DNA of 64,000 bases, taken from contig ML664161.1 in NCBI GenBank assembly GCA_007570785.1, positions 44,168,418 through 44,232,417 on the forward strand, in the 5' to 3' direction. This document shows positions 1-14,600 of the stretch, in pieces. The notes below the pieces were generated by a model, which saw only the letters and a program-made list of their open reading frames with translations, made no database searches and was not told the origin of the DNA. Position 1 is the first letter of the stretch, and each line of letters starts with the position of its first letter. The position numbers were made by a program, and so were the translations under genes. This stretch comes from Antilocapra americana. Its lineage: Eukaryota > Chordata > Mammalia > Artiodactyla > Antilocapridae.

Positions 1-169
1 CATACATAGTAATTCCTTGAACGTGCCATGTATATTTTCACATTGGAGCCCCAGGTCATGCTATTCTATTTGGAATGGTTTCCCTACTTTCTTCTCCTAT
101 TCAAATGTTACTTTCCTTCTTAATCCTAGTTCAGGTTTTACTTTAAAAAAGTTTCTGCTATAGATTTGT

Positions 170-1735
170 TATTTTTTAAACAGCTTTATTAAGATGTAAT
201 TCACATAACATAAAATCTACTCTTTTAAAGTGTATGATTCATTGCTTTCTGGCATATTCGCAGAGTTATGCAACCATCATCACTTTCTAATTTTGTAATA
301 TTTTCATCACTCCCTCCCCAAAGTAATCCTTCACCCATTAACAATCACTTTCTGACCCATGCACCTCCAACCCCTGGCAACAGTTAATCTGTTTTGTCTA
401 TGGATTTGCCTATTCTGGGTATTTCATATACATGCAATATAATATGTTTCCCTTTATATCTGGCTGCTTTCTTTTAGCATAATATTTTCAAGTTTCATTT
501 ATATTATAGCATATATCAGTACTTCATTCCTTTTTATTGCCAAATACTGTTTTCTGGAGAAGGAAATGGCAGCCCACTCCAGTATTCTTGCCTGGAAAAT
601 CCCATGGACGGAGGAGCCTGGTAGGCTATAGTTCATGGGGTCGCAAAGAGTTGGACACGACTGAGCAACTTCACTTTCTTTCTTTCTTTCTGTTTCATTT
701 ATGGACATACCATGTTTAATTTATCATCAGTTGTTAGACATTTGGGTTGTTTTAATTTTTTTTGACTTATAAATAGTGCTGCTATGAATTTGTGTATACA
801 AGTTTTTGTGTGAACATATACTTTTAGTCTCTTTGAGTGTATACCTGGAAGTAGAATTCTCAGTCATATAATATTTCTATATTGAACTTTCTGAGAAACT
901 GCCAAACTGTTTTCCAAAGTGGCTGTCCTATTTACATTCTCATTAGCGTGCATGGGGGTTCCATTTGTTCCACATCCCTTGCTCATGTTTATCATTATCG
1001 TCTTTGTGGTTTTAGTTCACCTAGAGAGTATAAAGTGGAATCTCATTGTGGTTTCAGTTTGCATTTCCCTAGTGACTAATGATGTTGAGTATCCTTTATA
1101 TATACCTATTGACCATTTATAGTATCTTCTTTGGAGAAATGTCTGTTCAAATCCCTTAGCTATTTAAAAATTGCCTGAGGAAATATATGACAACTATGAA
1201 CTGGGCTTAGTGAAGAGAGGGATATAAAATAAACGTGAAATTGGATTATATGTGTTTTTAGTGAGTAATAGGAGTTCTTTATATATTCTTGATGTTTCTT
1301 ATCAGATATATGATTTGCAAATGTTTTCTTCCATTCTGTTGGTTGTGTTTTTACTTTCTTGATGGTATCCTTTGAAACATAAAAGTTGTAAATTTTATGA
1401 AGTTTATCTATTTTTTTAGTCACTTGTGTCTTTAGTGTCATATCTAAGAAATCATTGTCTATCCATGGTTCACAGATTTTTACTTCTGTATTTTCATTTA
1501 GGAGATTTAGAGTTTTAGCTCTTATGTTTCATCCATTTTGAATTAATTTTTGTGTAATATATGAGGTAAGAGTCCAGCTTCATTCTTTTGCAAATGGATA
1601 TCCAGTTGTCTAAGCACCATTTGTTACAAAGACTGTTCTTTTCACACTGAATTGTCTTGGCACCCTTGTTGAAAGTCAGTTGTCTATAAATATGAGGATT
1701 TATTTTGGACTCAAATTTATATTTCATAGATCTCT
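170..1735 (-). mobile_element. Old L1 LINE, 3' half, antisense
   Basis: The + strand shows the familiar reverse complement of the mammalian L1 3' region, for example TTTGCCTATTCTGGGTATTT, GCCAAACTGTTTTCCAAAGT and TTGTCTTGGCACCCTTGTTG. It is diverged and split by the BovA at 552-690. No open reading frame remains. Confidence 0.8.
552..690 (+). mobile_element. BovA SINE monomer with (TTTC)n tail
   Basis: It reads CTGGAGAAGGAAATGG near its start and GGACACGACTGAGC near its end, followed by a CTTT/TTTC repeat at about 672-691. It interrupts the L1 at 170-1735, so it is the younger of the two. Confidence 0.85.
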
Positions 1736-2251
1736 GTGTATCCTTATGCTAGTGCCATACTCTCTTGAGTTTTGTAGCAAGTTTGAAGTCTTACTCTTTG
1801 AAGCTCCCTAACAATTACTTTCGTCTCTGAACTGTTGTACTTTCTAGTTACATAAGACATTGAGTATATGCCATCTAATGCATGACATTTATCTTTATAA
1901 GTATATGTCTAATCTCTCTGGGCTTATTATTAATGTTTTTGATGGATAAAGGCCATATCTTATATGTCTTTGTGGGCCTAGGAATCTTAATCATAGTAGG
2001 TACTCATTAAATGTTTGTTGAGGATAATAATGATGCCCAACTGACTTAAAATTCTGTATTATGAAAAATTTCAAACTCATGTGAAAGTAGAGACAAAAGT
2101 AAAAAGAACTACCATATATTGTTCACCTAGATAAAATAGTTGTGAAAATTTTGCCATAGTTGTTTCACTTGTCATACCCTTTACTTCTTTACTGAAGCAT
2201 TTTAAAGCAAAGCCCAGAGGGCATGTTATTTTGTCCACTAGCTTGTTTTAT

Positions 2252-2372
2252 TATTTTATTTTTTGGCCACATCCTGTGGCTTGTGGGGTCTAAGTTCCCA
2301 ACCAGGGATTGAACCTGGGCTACAATAGTGAAAACCTGGAATCCTACCCACTAGGCCACCAGGGAATTCTCT
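2252..2372 (-). mobile_element. CHR-type tRNA-derived SINE, antisense
   Basis: The + strand has TTTTTTGGCCACATCCTGTG, then GGGATTGAACC and CTAGGCCACCAGGGAA, the reverse complement of the ruminant/whale CHR SINE whose head is tRNA-like. Confidence 0.7.
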
Positions 2373-2505
2373 GGGTCTACTAGTTTTAGATACTTCTTTT
2401 TTAAAAAATCATTTTTGAAAATTTAGGAGTTGGTGAAAATTTTGATTGTGAATATAAGTTCTTTGCTCCTGAAACATTCTTTCACCTATTTTTTCTTCTA
2501 TATAG

Positions 2506-2649
2506 ATCCATCGTCATGAAATACACAAATCAAAGAATAGAGCGTTGGTCCACTGGGAGCTCCAAGAAAAAGCTTTGAAGAGGAAATGGAAGAAGCAGAA
2601 ACCGGAAATTTCTAACCTTGAGAAAAGGAGATTGTCTATCATGAAGGAG
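2506..2649 (+). CDS. SPICE1: SPICE1 exon (first in window), 144 nt
   Basis: The acceptor is TATAG at 2501-2505 and the donor GTAATG at 2650. The exon holds 48 whole codons (phase 0 to 0), starting [20 protein letters not shown] and ending RRLSIMKE. It is strongly basic and predicted helical, matching the early part of human SPICE1. Being symmetric, it could be skipped without a frameshift. The preceding exon, with the start codon, is not in the window. Confidence 0.94.
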
Positions 2650-5600
2650 GTAATGATAGACTGCAATATCCATAGAATTAGAGAGTGAAGAAGAGGAAAA
2701 TAGGTGTCTCTCTTTCCTCTCATATCTATTGACGTTGGAGAGACTTTAATCATTATCATGTCCTTATACAGTGGTCTTCCTGGAGAAGGGAGTGGCAACC
2801 CACTCCAGTATTCTTGCCTGGAAAATCCCATGGACAGAGGATCCTGGTGGGTTACAGTCCATTGGGTCGCAAAGAGTTGGGCATGATTTAATGACTGAGC
2901 ACGCACACAGGCACATAAGGATGTACAGGTGGTCTTTGGATAAAGGAGCAGAGTGAAGATTACAGTCCAGTTTCATAGTCTGAATTCCTGCTCTATGGCT
3001 TCCTAGCTGTATATTTGAAAGAATATTTCAGGAACAAAGAACTTAAATTCACAGTAAAAATTTTCTTAGTAGCTCACATGGTCACTAGCCATGTGACCTT
3101 AAATTACTGACTTCTCAACCTGAATTTCTTTATTTTAAACTGGAATAACACTACTTGCCTGATTGTATTATTATGAGATTTCAGTGATAAAATACTAATT
3201 AAGTGATTAATATGGTCCTTGGCACATAATTAGTGCTATATATATATATATTTAGGCTGTTATAAGTGTTTTTCTCGGTTTAACAACCATGCTGTTAAAT
3301 TACTTTGCAGAAAAAAAAAATAATATGTGCTTGTCCAACAAAGTTGCTTTTATTTGGTTTAATCTTTTGCCGGATGTAGGGTGTTTGAATAAGTAATCAG
3401 AGTGTGTAGGAATAAGCAATATGGAAAATAAGAAGAAACGACAGAAGAAAAGCCTTTTATTTGGGCTGAAATCATTGTAAAAGAAATGCCCTTTTTCTTC
3501 TTGTTCAGTGTTGGAGCTTATGACACTTGTTTGTCTGGGTGACCTACCGTAGCTTCAAGTCACATTCTGTCTTTTGAGGAATTTGTTAGGCTTCCTAGTG
3601 AAATATGAACGTCTTGACTTTCTATAACATGAGAAGAATTATATCTCCAAAATAAATGTTTACACAAGCTTGTAAAAAGAACAATGGATTGAGAGAGAAT
3701 GATTCTTTAGAGGTATGTATCTTTTAGTGATGTCATGTGCTTTTAAGTATTATATGTTAATTCTCCATGAAAGAGCTAAGAACACAGATCTGGCCAGGGA
3801 AAAAGGTGACTTTGGGTCACAAAAGTGACTCTGAGGTGACTCTGGGCTTTTGTTTCCCCTCCCTAGTGGTCCCTGCTCATGTCCAGAATCTCTTATACCT
3901 GGTAGTTGTGATAGAATTAGGGGTTGAAGAGGAGTGGTCAGAGAGTGTGAGTGAAGTTTCTTTGCCTTCTCTCTGTAATGCTGCTTCCTCATATTCTCAT
4001 GTAATGTTTCTCAACCCTGATTCTAATTTCCATTAAAAAAATTCCTATTAAAAAACAGTATCTGGATTCAGACATACTCTGCTATTTTGGTTCGGTGGAT
4101 CTGGGATGTGGCCCGTCTTAGGTGTTTTAGACTGTTACTATATAATTTTTACTGTTTCGCTAGGGTTGAGAACCTCTGCTATTAGTGGGATTTAGACATT
4201 TCCATTTAACAACATATTTTGGAGGTTTTACTGTGTTAGTATTTAGAAATCTACCTTTTCTTTTTTACTGGCGAGGTTGTATATGAATGCAGCACAGTGT
4301 ATTTATCTAGTGCTTTATTGGTGGACATTTGGAATGTGTGTTAGAGTATGGTACAGCATGTAGGGAAAGAAGGCCCCAGAATACAGTGGTTTAAACAAAA
4401 TAGAAATCTGTTCCTCTCGTATGGAACAACTCAGAGGAACATGGTAGTTGGTAGAGAGCTCTCCAGTTCTTTATTACAGGGCATCCATGTCTGACTGCAG
4501 AGTGGTTGTTCCTGCTTCCTTGAGCTGTTTCCCAGGCTGCAGGAAGAGAGTAAGAGTACATGCTGCTCCTTTTAGTATCACCCAGAAGCTCTGGCTTCTA
4601 TCCGTTTTCCTAAACTTCATCAAGTGACCATTCTCACCTATGAGGGTGGTTGGGAAATTAGCTGTGTACCTAACTTGGGAGTTTCTCTGTTAAGGAGAAC
4701 ATGGAAAGAAAGGGTATTGATGGATAAGTAGTGTGTCACCCACAGATTATTTCCTGCCTTGTCATGGAAATAATGTAATGACTATCCTTGAATATGTTTT
4801 TGAGTACATGTATAAATATATTTGGGGCTTCCCAGGTGGCTCTAGTGGGAAAGAACTCGCCTGCCAATGCAGGAGACATAAGAGATGTGGGTTTGATCCC
4901 AGGGTCAGGAAGATCCCCTGGAGGAGGGCATGGAAACCCACTCCAGTATTCTTGCTTAGAGAATCCTATGGACAGAGAAGCCTCATGGGCTACTGTGAGA
5001 TCATAGGGTCTCATAGAGTTGGACACGACTGAAGCAACTTAGCCTCGCATGCGTGCATAAATAGATTTGTAGGAAAAATTCTTGAAAGTGGAATTGCTGA
5101 GTCAAAGGATACATACATCTGTTATTTCAGTGTTGGTGTATTATGTCTGATAAGGGATGTCAGGGGATCAACCAAAGAGGCCTCCTTGGGCATATTCACC
5201 TGGGCGTCATCCTGATGTGTTAGAGCTACCAGCACCCATCCCCAAGAAGCTGAGTTCCTAGATCAACCTAAAGAGAAAAGCTCTTTGACCAGCGTAATCT
5301 TAGATTTCATTTTCTAAATGATGCACCCATGCTGTGGGAATCAAGCAAGCAAGGGTCCAAACCCAAATCAGAGACAGCAAGGCTTTGATAAGGATTTTAA
5401 TCATTCCAACAATATAGTAACTAACTTAGAGTCTCCTTAAATTTTCCCAATGCTGTCTGGTTTTTATTACCAGAGAACTAAACTGTTAGCATGAGAAGTT
5501 TCCAATACTGTTTTTTAAGGGACTTTTATCTTTTGAAAATCCAAGATATGTTCTATTAATACCACTCATAAGTTTGGCTTTGTGCTCTGCACACCCATCT

Positions 5601-8600
5601 GGGGAAGAGATGTTGGGCCTCCAGAGATTGATTTTCCTATCATAAGGGTGAGTTTTATCATAGAGAAGTGGTAAAGAAATCCAAAAAGAGCAAGAGAAAA
5701 CCGTTGCACTGACCTCTGGCCACGGAAGCCATCTGCCACCAGGAGCCTGTGCAGGGACCAGCAGGGAGAGGGCTTCAGGATAGTGGATTTACTGGAGACC
5801 TCACTATAATTAACATCAGGTCTTAAAACAACTTTTTTAAATTGAAATATAGTTGATATATAATGCTGTGTTGGTTTCATGTGTACAGCAAAGTGATTGT
5901 TATGTATGTATATGAACATTGGGGTGCATGTATCTTTTTGAATTAAGAGTTTTCATCCACTCTGGATATATGCCCAGGAGTGGGATTGCTATATGATATG
6001 GTAGCTCTGTTTCTAGTTTTTTAAGATTGCAGTCCCTAACCTTTTGGCACCAGGGACCAGTTTCATGGAAGACCATTTTTCTGCAGACCAGGGATGGGGG
6101 ATGGTTTCTGAATGATTCAAGAACATTATATTTATTGTGCACTTTATTTCTGTTATTATTGCATTGGCTGCACCTCAGATCACCAGACATTAGATCCCAG
6201 AGGCTGGAGACCCCTGTTTTAAGGAACCTCCATACTGTTCTCCGTAGTGGCTGCACCAGTTTACATTCCCACTAACAGTGTAGGAGAGTTCCCTTTTTTC
6301 CACACCCTCTCCAATATTTATTATTTGTAGACTTTTTGATGGTAGCTATTCTGACTGGTGTGAGGTGGTCCCTTGTTGTAGTTTTATTTGCATTTCTCTA
6401 ATAATTAGCAATGTTGAGCATATCAGGTCTTGATATGGTAAAGTTATTCCTCAGCAATCTGCTTCTGACAATTTATATTTCTTTAATTTGATAGGAGGTC
6501 AGTGCCTTTTTTAAAAAATTAGAAGAGTAAACTTTTAAAACTGCCATTAAGAAATGTACGTTGTATAATTTTTCTAGTGTAAGTGGTAGATTATAATGCT
6601 CCGTGTATTTTCTTTCCTAAACTCTTATTGCATGTACTGCAAGATGGCTAACCAGGGATGGAAATTTAAGTTGTAACCATGTTCTCAGATATCCCGAGAA
6701 TTGTAGACAGATTTGCAGTGTGTCCACAGCCTTATAACACTGTGTGTGTTGGGGAAGTGGTTGTACTTCATTTATGTATCAGGAAACTAAGTTTGAAGAG
6801 GTTGGATTTTGCTTGGTATCTCTTGACTGGGCCTAGGATGCCAATGTTCTGACTCCATATGTGCTCTTTGCCTTAGGCCATTCCAAAGCTTACTCTTTGT
6901 GGGAGGACAGATTCAGGACTTTATTCTCACCACCTTGAGCCAGCCAACCTGCTTGACTTTAGCAGGGGAAGACGGGGAAAAAGAATGTGACTCGTTATTT
7001 TACTTCATGTCAGAAAACAATAAACGAGGTCATATTATATACTTGTTTTCATGGTCCAGAGAAATTCTGGTAAGAGCATTTTTTCCCAGATGTTTTGATT
7101 TGAATCAGTGTTGGAAACTGGGCAGTTTCCAGTTTTGAAACTCCTTTCAACCCCAGAATGCCATCTGGTGGTGGTGGGTAGAGTTCCCTTCTTTACTCTG
7201 CTCTCTGCATCCTTGCTTGTAATTAGGAAAGTTCCTAAGTTGAAAGTACATGATCAGGGACTCGGCTGTAATGGTATTTTTTGAGTTCTCATTTTTCCAG
7301 GATAAGCACTGGAGGAGAATGGATACATGTATTTGTGTGACTGAGTCCCTTTGCTGTCTACCTGAAACAACATTGTTAATTGGCTATACTCCAGTACAAA
7401 ATAAAAAAAAAAAATGGCATGTCTCAAAAAAAAAAAAAAAAGCAAACCAGCTTGTTTACAAATGCAGAAGCATCGCTTTTTTGTTTATTGCCCCCAAACT
7501 CATGTCTAACATTGTGCTTTTTAAGTTGTGGGTCATGACCCATTAGTGGATTATGAAATCACTTTAGTGGTAGAAGCACCAAAGATTCACACATCTGAGT
7601 TCATGACTCAAAGATTCATATGTTTACGGAGTTTTTTAACTGTGGATCACAACTTGTTTATGGATTGTAAAATGGAGTTAGTGGGTTGCAACCATCATTT
7701 GAAAAACAGAAAATAAAAAGGAAATATAAGAGTGGCTCTCAAAGAGTAAAGTTAAGCAAAATTTTTATTTTGGTGTATATTTACATTTACCTTTACATTT
7801 GTGTGTAGACTGGGTCATACTTTAATAATGTATTTCTTTGGGTTGAAGCCAAGCATTTAAAATCCACTAATTATTGTAGTGGCTCCGTGGTAAAGAATCT
7901 ACCTGCCAATGCAGGAGACGTGGGTTCAATCCCTGGGTTGGGAAGATCCGCTGGAATAGGAAATGGCAACTCAGTCTAATATTCTTGTTTGGGAAATCCC
8001 ATGGACAGAGGAGCCTGGTGGGCTGTCTATGGGTTCACGAAGAGTCAGACAGAACTGAGTGATTTCACTTAGTGACTAAACGACAACAAATTGTTGTAAT
8101 AGCCCCATCTACTGGTACTTAACAATATTGCCACTGAGGATTTTAGATTATTTTTATGTTCTTGAACAGGCTTTTCCTTTGTGATTTGATGAGTATATAC
8201 GTGTATATATATATATTTTTCCTGAATAATAATGTTTATCATTAACATGTCTAGATTCTTTCTGATCAATACCAGCTTCAGGATGTATTGGAAAAATCTG
8301 ATCATTTGATGGCTACAGCAAAAGATCTGTTTGTTGATTTTCCTCGCAGGCGCACAGGTAAAGTATTCACGTCAAACAAAAGTATCTTATTAACCACAGC
8401 CCACACCTGGCTATTTGAAAGAATTTAAAGTCTTCTTTAGGTATCATGTTATAATAAATGTGAGTTGCTATTATTAAAAATTTTCATATGATGATTCACT
8501 TATGGCAGTGTAGAGTGCATGTGAAGTCAATTTAAATGAAACAAAATCATCATGGCTCATTTTCCTTTTGCAGGATTTCCGAATGTAACAATGGCTCCAG

Positions 8601-11600
8601 AGTCCTCTCCAGGTCCCACTGTGGTCGGTCAGGACCCTGTCACCCAGGCTATCCATAGCGAATCTGTTATAGAGCCTCAGGTAATGTGCTTTGCTCACAG
8701 CCATAATACTCATGCTAAAATTGAGTTGATGTAGATAGGTATTGTGGTAAACATTTCAAAAGCTTTAATATCGCAATACCGAGATGTGGTTGCTAGAAAT
8801 ATTCTTACTCAAGCATGTTGCCCTTTTGGTGAATAATGCTAATACTAAACAAGATAGGACTGGAGAGCAGTAGCTAGTAGTATTGAATGATACCTTGGAG
8901 GTAGTTACTATTATTATTCCCATTTAGCAGATGAAAAAACTTAGACTCAGAAAAATTAAGTGACTTGTCTAAGCTTACATTGCTAGTTAGCATGAGAGAC
9001 GGCACTCAAATCTAGGCTGTCTGGCGCCATAAGATTGTGCCACCATCTACAGATAGGGAAACAACGATGAGTCCGTGTCCCACTACAGACTCCGGTGAAT
9101 CCATATTCATATTCTGTTACTTGCTAGCTGTTTGATATTGAGTTGATTTCTCAAGTACCTGAGTTGACGCAGAGTGTTTTTTGTTACATGGGAATAGAGT
9201 ATACCTGCTGTGGTTGTTGTGAGGCTTAGCTGACATAGGTTATATAAAGTATCTAGCATAAAACCAGATGCTAGTTCTTCATTAAATCTTTGTCCCTTCT
9301 AATGTATTGTTATTGTTATTTAGTTGCTCAGTTGTGTCCGACTCTTTGTGATCCCATGGATTGTAGCCTGCCAGGCTCCCCTGTCCATGGGATTCTCCAG
9401 GCAACAATACTGGAGTGGGTTGCCATTTCCTTCTCCATCTAATGTATTAGTATGTTTAAAAAGCAGCTACCCAAGAAACTTAGAATTTATTGACTAGTTA
9501 CATGGGAAAAGTATAGTAATAAAACATTAACTAGCTGTATCTTAATCAGAATTCTTTATTAAAATCTTCAGAATTTTGAGATAGGAAACATTTTTTAAAG
9601 GCTATGAAAAATTTAATAGTAAAATAAATCAACTTTTTACTAGCGATTATAGGCTTCCCAGGTGGTGCTAGTGGTAAAGAACGTGCCTGCCAATGCAGGA
9701 GATGTAAAGAGACCAGGGTTCAATACCTGGATTGGGAAGATCCCCTGGAGAAGGAAATGGCTATCCACTCCATTATTCTTGCCTGCAGAATCCTATGGAC
9801 AGAGGAGCCGGGTGGGCTATAGTCCATGGGGTCACAAAGAGTTGGACACAACTGAATGACTTAGCATGTATGTATGCATGGGCTTCCCAGGCGGCTCAGT
9901 GGTAAAGAATCCACCTGCCAGTGCAGGAGTCGTGAGTTCAATCCCTGGGTTAGGAAGATCCCCTGAAGGAGGAAATGACAACCCACTGCAGTATTCTTGC
10001 CTGGAAAGTCTCATGGATAGAGGAGCCTGGCGGTCTATAGTCCATAGGGTCATAAAGAGTTGGATGTGACTGAGCAAGCTCGTACAGGACTCAGTACCTA
10101 TTTAATGCAATTTCCTAAGTTATTTATATCTTCTATGAAAAAAAGAGAGAATCATCAGTTAGACGGATGGTCCTACAGAATCCAGAATCATGTAAGTGTA
10201 CTGTTTGCTACTTATGAAGGCAATTAAGTAGAATGTTGTACATATTTTTAATAGCTAAAGCACATTAGCCATATCCCTAGCTAAAAACCAGGGATATGTA
10301 TGTATGTTTTGGCAGTTATTACAAAGTTAGCTTTCAGATGATCATGTGATGAGGGTGGGGAAGTAGCAAGAGTCAGGGTTAGAGAGAAAGGAAGGAGCTG
10401 GGTCATGAAGGGCTAATGAATCAGAAACAAGAGTAGAGCCACTAAAGGATTTTAAGAAGAGCACTGTACGGTGAAATTAACAGTAGTGTGGAAAATGGAT
10501 TGGGGAGGGAGGGGCAAGACTGGTGAGAGGGTCTTGTTAAGAGACTCAGATTGGGATCTTGGTGAGAAGTGGTGAGGACTGACCCAAAGCAGTGGCAGTA
10601 GGGAAGGAGGTAAAGGGAAAGAGGGATAGATTTGAGAGCTTAAAAAGGGGTAGAATTGACAAGATTGGGTGACTGGTTGGATGTGGTGGGTAAAGAAGAA
10701 GGATAATTTCCAGTCTGCTGGCTTGAGTTTCTGAGTAGATGGTTATGCTGTTTATGGTCTTGATAATATGGCGGGAACAAGGTTTCTGGAAGAATGATAA
10801 AGGAGGCTTAGGAAAATGATAAATTTTAGACATGATGAATATTTATGTGTAGGATGTTCTCCTCGAGATATCTTTTAGGCAGTTGAACATGACTGTTGAG
10901 GGCTCAAGAGATATCTGGGTGAAGATAGAGGTCTGGAAATTAACAGCTTTAGCTTGTAATTGCACCTTGGAATTAGATGTAAACATCAAAAATGCATCAA
11001 GTGAGAGGAGAATGATATTAAATAGAGGGGAAGGATGGAAAAAGAACCAATGAATGAGATTGAGAAGGAATGGCTAAAAGAAGAAGAAAAACCAAGAAAA
11101 TAATGGTATCATGGAAGTGAAAAAAAAGCTTATAAAGAAGATTTTAAAGGAAAGAAATGAGTTGCCATTGATATCTAATGCTGCTGCTGCTGCTAAGTCG
11201 CTTCAGTCGTGTCCAACTCTGTGCGACCCCATAGACAGCAGCCCTCCTCCATCCCTGAGATTCTCCAGGCAAGAATACTGGAGTGGATTGCCGTTGTCTT
11301 CTCCAATTGATGTCTAGTGAGTGAGAAGTAATGGAAGGCAAAGACAGAAATATCCATTTGATTTGAGAACAAGTGTGTTGAAGTTTACCATGTAGAGAAC
11401 AGTTTACACAGAGTGGCAGGGCAGAAGGAAAGTTGAAGGGTACAAATGGTGAATGAGAAGTGGGGGCAGATCTTTGAAAAAGTTTATGGCACAAAAAGGG
11501 AAGATAAATGGTAGCTCAAGGTCAATATAAGGGTCAGGATAAGATGGGAGAGACTTGCATTTAAAGGTGGGTGAACTGATGCTAGTAAGGAGAGGCTGAA

Positions 11601-14600
11601 AATGAAGAGAGAAGGGGCAATTGATGGACCAGAGGAGGTAAGAGGGTTTGGTTTCTAGACCACGTGTGGAGGGATTTGCCTTAGAAGGAAGGACCTCTCT
11701 TCTCTTATGACAAAAAGAAACAAAAGATAAGTGCGTATGTAACCGGTTGTTGTTATTTAATTGTAAGGCTCTTAAAGAAGTAGATGATGATGAACAAGAA
11801 GGAACTGTTAACAGCCAGTCAGAAGAAAGTGAGAATGAGTTGGATAACTCTCTAAGCTCTCAGTCAAATGCAAATGCAGGAACGTAAGTATATGTGGCAA
11901 AAATATCTACAGTGCTTCCTTTTTTTCCAAGGCCATCTCTCCCCTCCCCAGCTTTATTGAGGTATAATTGATAATGTTGTATACGTTTAAGGTGTGCAAC
12001 TTGTTGATTTGCTACTTATATACTGCAAAATGGCTACCATCATAGCACTAAGTGATGGGTGGTCAATACCTCCATCGCATCGTATAATTACCATTTCTTC
12101 TTTGTGGTGAAAACATTTGAGATCTTCGCACTTAGTACCAGTCTTTAAGTCTGTTTTGTCAATAAGTTCATTTGTATCATTTTTTTTTTTTTTTAGATTC
12201 CGCATATAAGTGATACCATATGATGTTTGTTTTCCTCTGTCTGACTTACTTAGTATGATTATCTCTAGGTCCTTCTGTGTTGCTGCAAATAGCATTATTT
12301 TGTTCATATTTATGGCTGAGTACTATTCTATTGTGTGTACATTACCACATCTTTATCCATTTATCTGTTAATGGACACTTAGATTGCTTCCGTGTCTTGG
12401 CTGTTGTAAATAGTGCTGCAGTAAAGATTGGGGTGCATGTATCTTTTTGAAGTATGATTTTCTTTGGATATATGCCCAGGAATGTGATTGCTGGATCATC
12501 TGGTAGCTCTGTTTCTAGTTTTTTAGGAATCGCCATACTGTTCTCTCTAAAGGCTGTACCAGTTTACATTCCCACCAACAGTGGAGGAGGGTTCCCTTTA
12601 CTCAACACCCTCTCTAGCTTTTATTGTTTGTAGACTTCTTGATGATGGTCATTCTCACTGGCCTGAGGTGTTACCTCATTGTAGGTTGATTTGCGTTTCT
12701 AATAATTAGCAGTGTTGAGAGTCTTTTCATGTACTTTTTGCCATCTGTATGCCTTCTTTGGAGAAGTCTCTATTTAGATCTTCTGCCCATTTTTTTGATT
12801 GGGTTGTTTGTTGTTTTGATTTGTGTCTGAGTGAGCTGTTTGTATATTTTGGAGAGTCACTCTATTTGCAAATATTTACTCCCATTCTTTGGGTAGTCTT
12901 TTCCTTTGTTTATGGCTTCCTTGCTGTGCAAAAGCTTTTCAGTTTAATTGGGTTCCATTTGTTTATTTTTGTTTTGATTACTGTAGCTTTGTAATATTGT
13001 GTGAAGTCTGGGAGGGTTGTGACTCCTGCTGTGTTCCTTTTCCTCAGGATTGCTTTGGCAATTCTGGGTCTTTTAGGGTTTCATAGACATTTTAGGATTA
13101 TTTGTTCTAGTTCTGTGAAAAATGTGGTTTGATAGGGATCACATTAAATCTGTAGATTGCTTTGGGTATTATGGCAATTTTAACAATATTAATTCTCCCA
13201 ATCCAAGAGCATAGGATATCTTTCTATTTCATGTGAGGTTGACTCCTCTACAGAGGTTGCAAATTTTAATGTCTACCAGCTGATCAGTCACAGTTCTTAG
13301 TGGGCTCTGCAGGCCCAGATCCTCCAACTTTGTAAAGGAAACCAGGGAATATAGAAACCTAATTTTTAAATTTTGGAAACTTTGAATGTACAAAAATAAA
13401 AAAGAAAACCAAACTATGTGTGAAACACTGTTGAAGCCAAACAAAGCACATTTGCTATGTAGAGGCTTCCCTCTGGTTGCGGTTTTCAACCTCTGCCCTG
13501 GGACTTTTGAGAGCTGCAGTTCAAGGCACCACGAGGGGATGCCTTGTCGATCAGTTCCTGAGGACTGTGATGCAGACACTCCAGAAGAGAAGAGTTGCCG
13601 GGCGCTTCTGAGATGCTTCACCATTACTGTATGTGTCTCGTCACGGCAAATGGCATATGCTCTTACTCAGTAATTTTTCTTATTTGACACTTTCATTATT
13701 TGGATATTTCCATGGTTTCTAAGAATACAAGAATTTGCAATCTTTTGTAAAACACTTTTTTTCTCTCTTTGTAGTCAACCATAGTCATTTCTTCTTTGTG
13801 ATCATTAAAACCTGGCCTTTGGTAAAACCCATGTCAGCTTTCTGGATTAGCCTTCAATATCTCTATCTCTGAAGATTGTGGGATCTTCAAGAAGACAGAG
13901 ACACTAAGACAAAGCAGAAATTTTAAATGAAGTCAATGTGTTGTTGCATTTGTGGAGCAGTATGAAGAGAGGGCTCCTTTATTAAAAGTCTACTTAATTG
14001 TTTCCCATCTTTCACTATCAACCATGGAAAAGTAAAGTGTGAGTGGGTTTTCATTTGGGGGGAGGTTTGTTCTGGGTCTCTGCAGCTTCAGAATTTAAAT
14101 CTCTGCTGATTTGTTTAATCAAATGTGTACCTATAATAAATTCTTTAAGCACTGCTCTAACTCAAAGCTTTCTCGACCACAGAGCTGTCTTATACTGATA
14201 CAGAGCAGGTATAAAAGCACCTGGACTTGCGTCATCCAAAGGAAAAAATACATAGGGAACTTTCTACTTTTCAGGAGGAAAGGCTAAAAAGCAGATATCT
14301 CTGTGTGAAAAAGGGCTTTGTGAAGCTTCAAAAGATCAGGACAGAGACCCCCTGGGAGGGTAGGAGGAAACATGAAGGGGGCCCCTGCAGAATTCTTAGG
14401 TTAGCTGCCAGAACTCCAGCGGCCAACTCTTACATATACGCAGTGAGACTGTAAAAGTTACAGGCTCAGCAGCTTTATAGTTTCCCACAGGATCACGGGA
14501 GCTGTGTTCCCTTTTTGTTTGGTTTCCTTAAAAGATGAATGGAATGAGGGCTTTCCGAGACTTGGGGTGGTCCTCAGAATCTTGAGGTAGAACCTATGGT

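Larger units (their letters stand above)
1..2505. other. SPICE1: Upstream SPICE1 intron (3' part)
   Basis: No exon of either gene is seen here. The stretch is mostly an antisense L1 (about 170-1735) carrying one BovA SINE, followed by unremarkable AT-rich DNA and a CHR-type SINE at about 2252-2372. The N-terminal SPICE1 codons (basic MSFVRV start in human) were looked for and not found. Confidence 0.8.

Noticed and set aside
4733..5032. About 100-codon frames on both strands
   Set aside because: Both are read through a Bov-tA SINE; the same peptides recur at every Bov-tA copy.
9651..10083. Tandem duplication
   Set aside because: The two SINEs differ at many positions and have separate junctions, so two insertions explain them better.
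13229..13673. Overlapping frames of 131 and 95 codons on opposite strands
   Set aside because: No recognisable homology and no splice context; they lie between an L1 and the SRD5A2 retrocopy.
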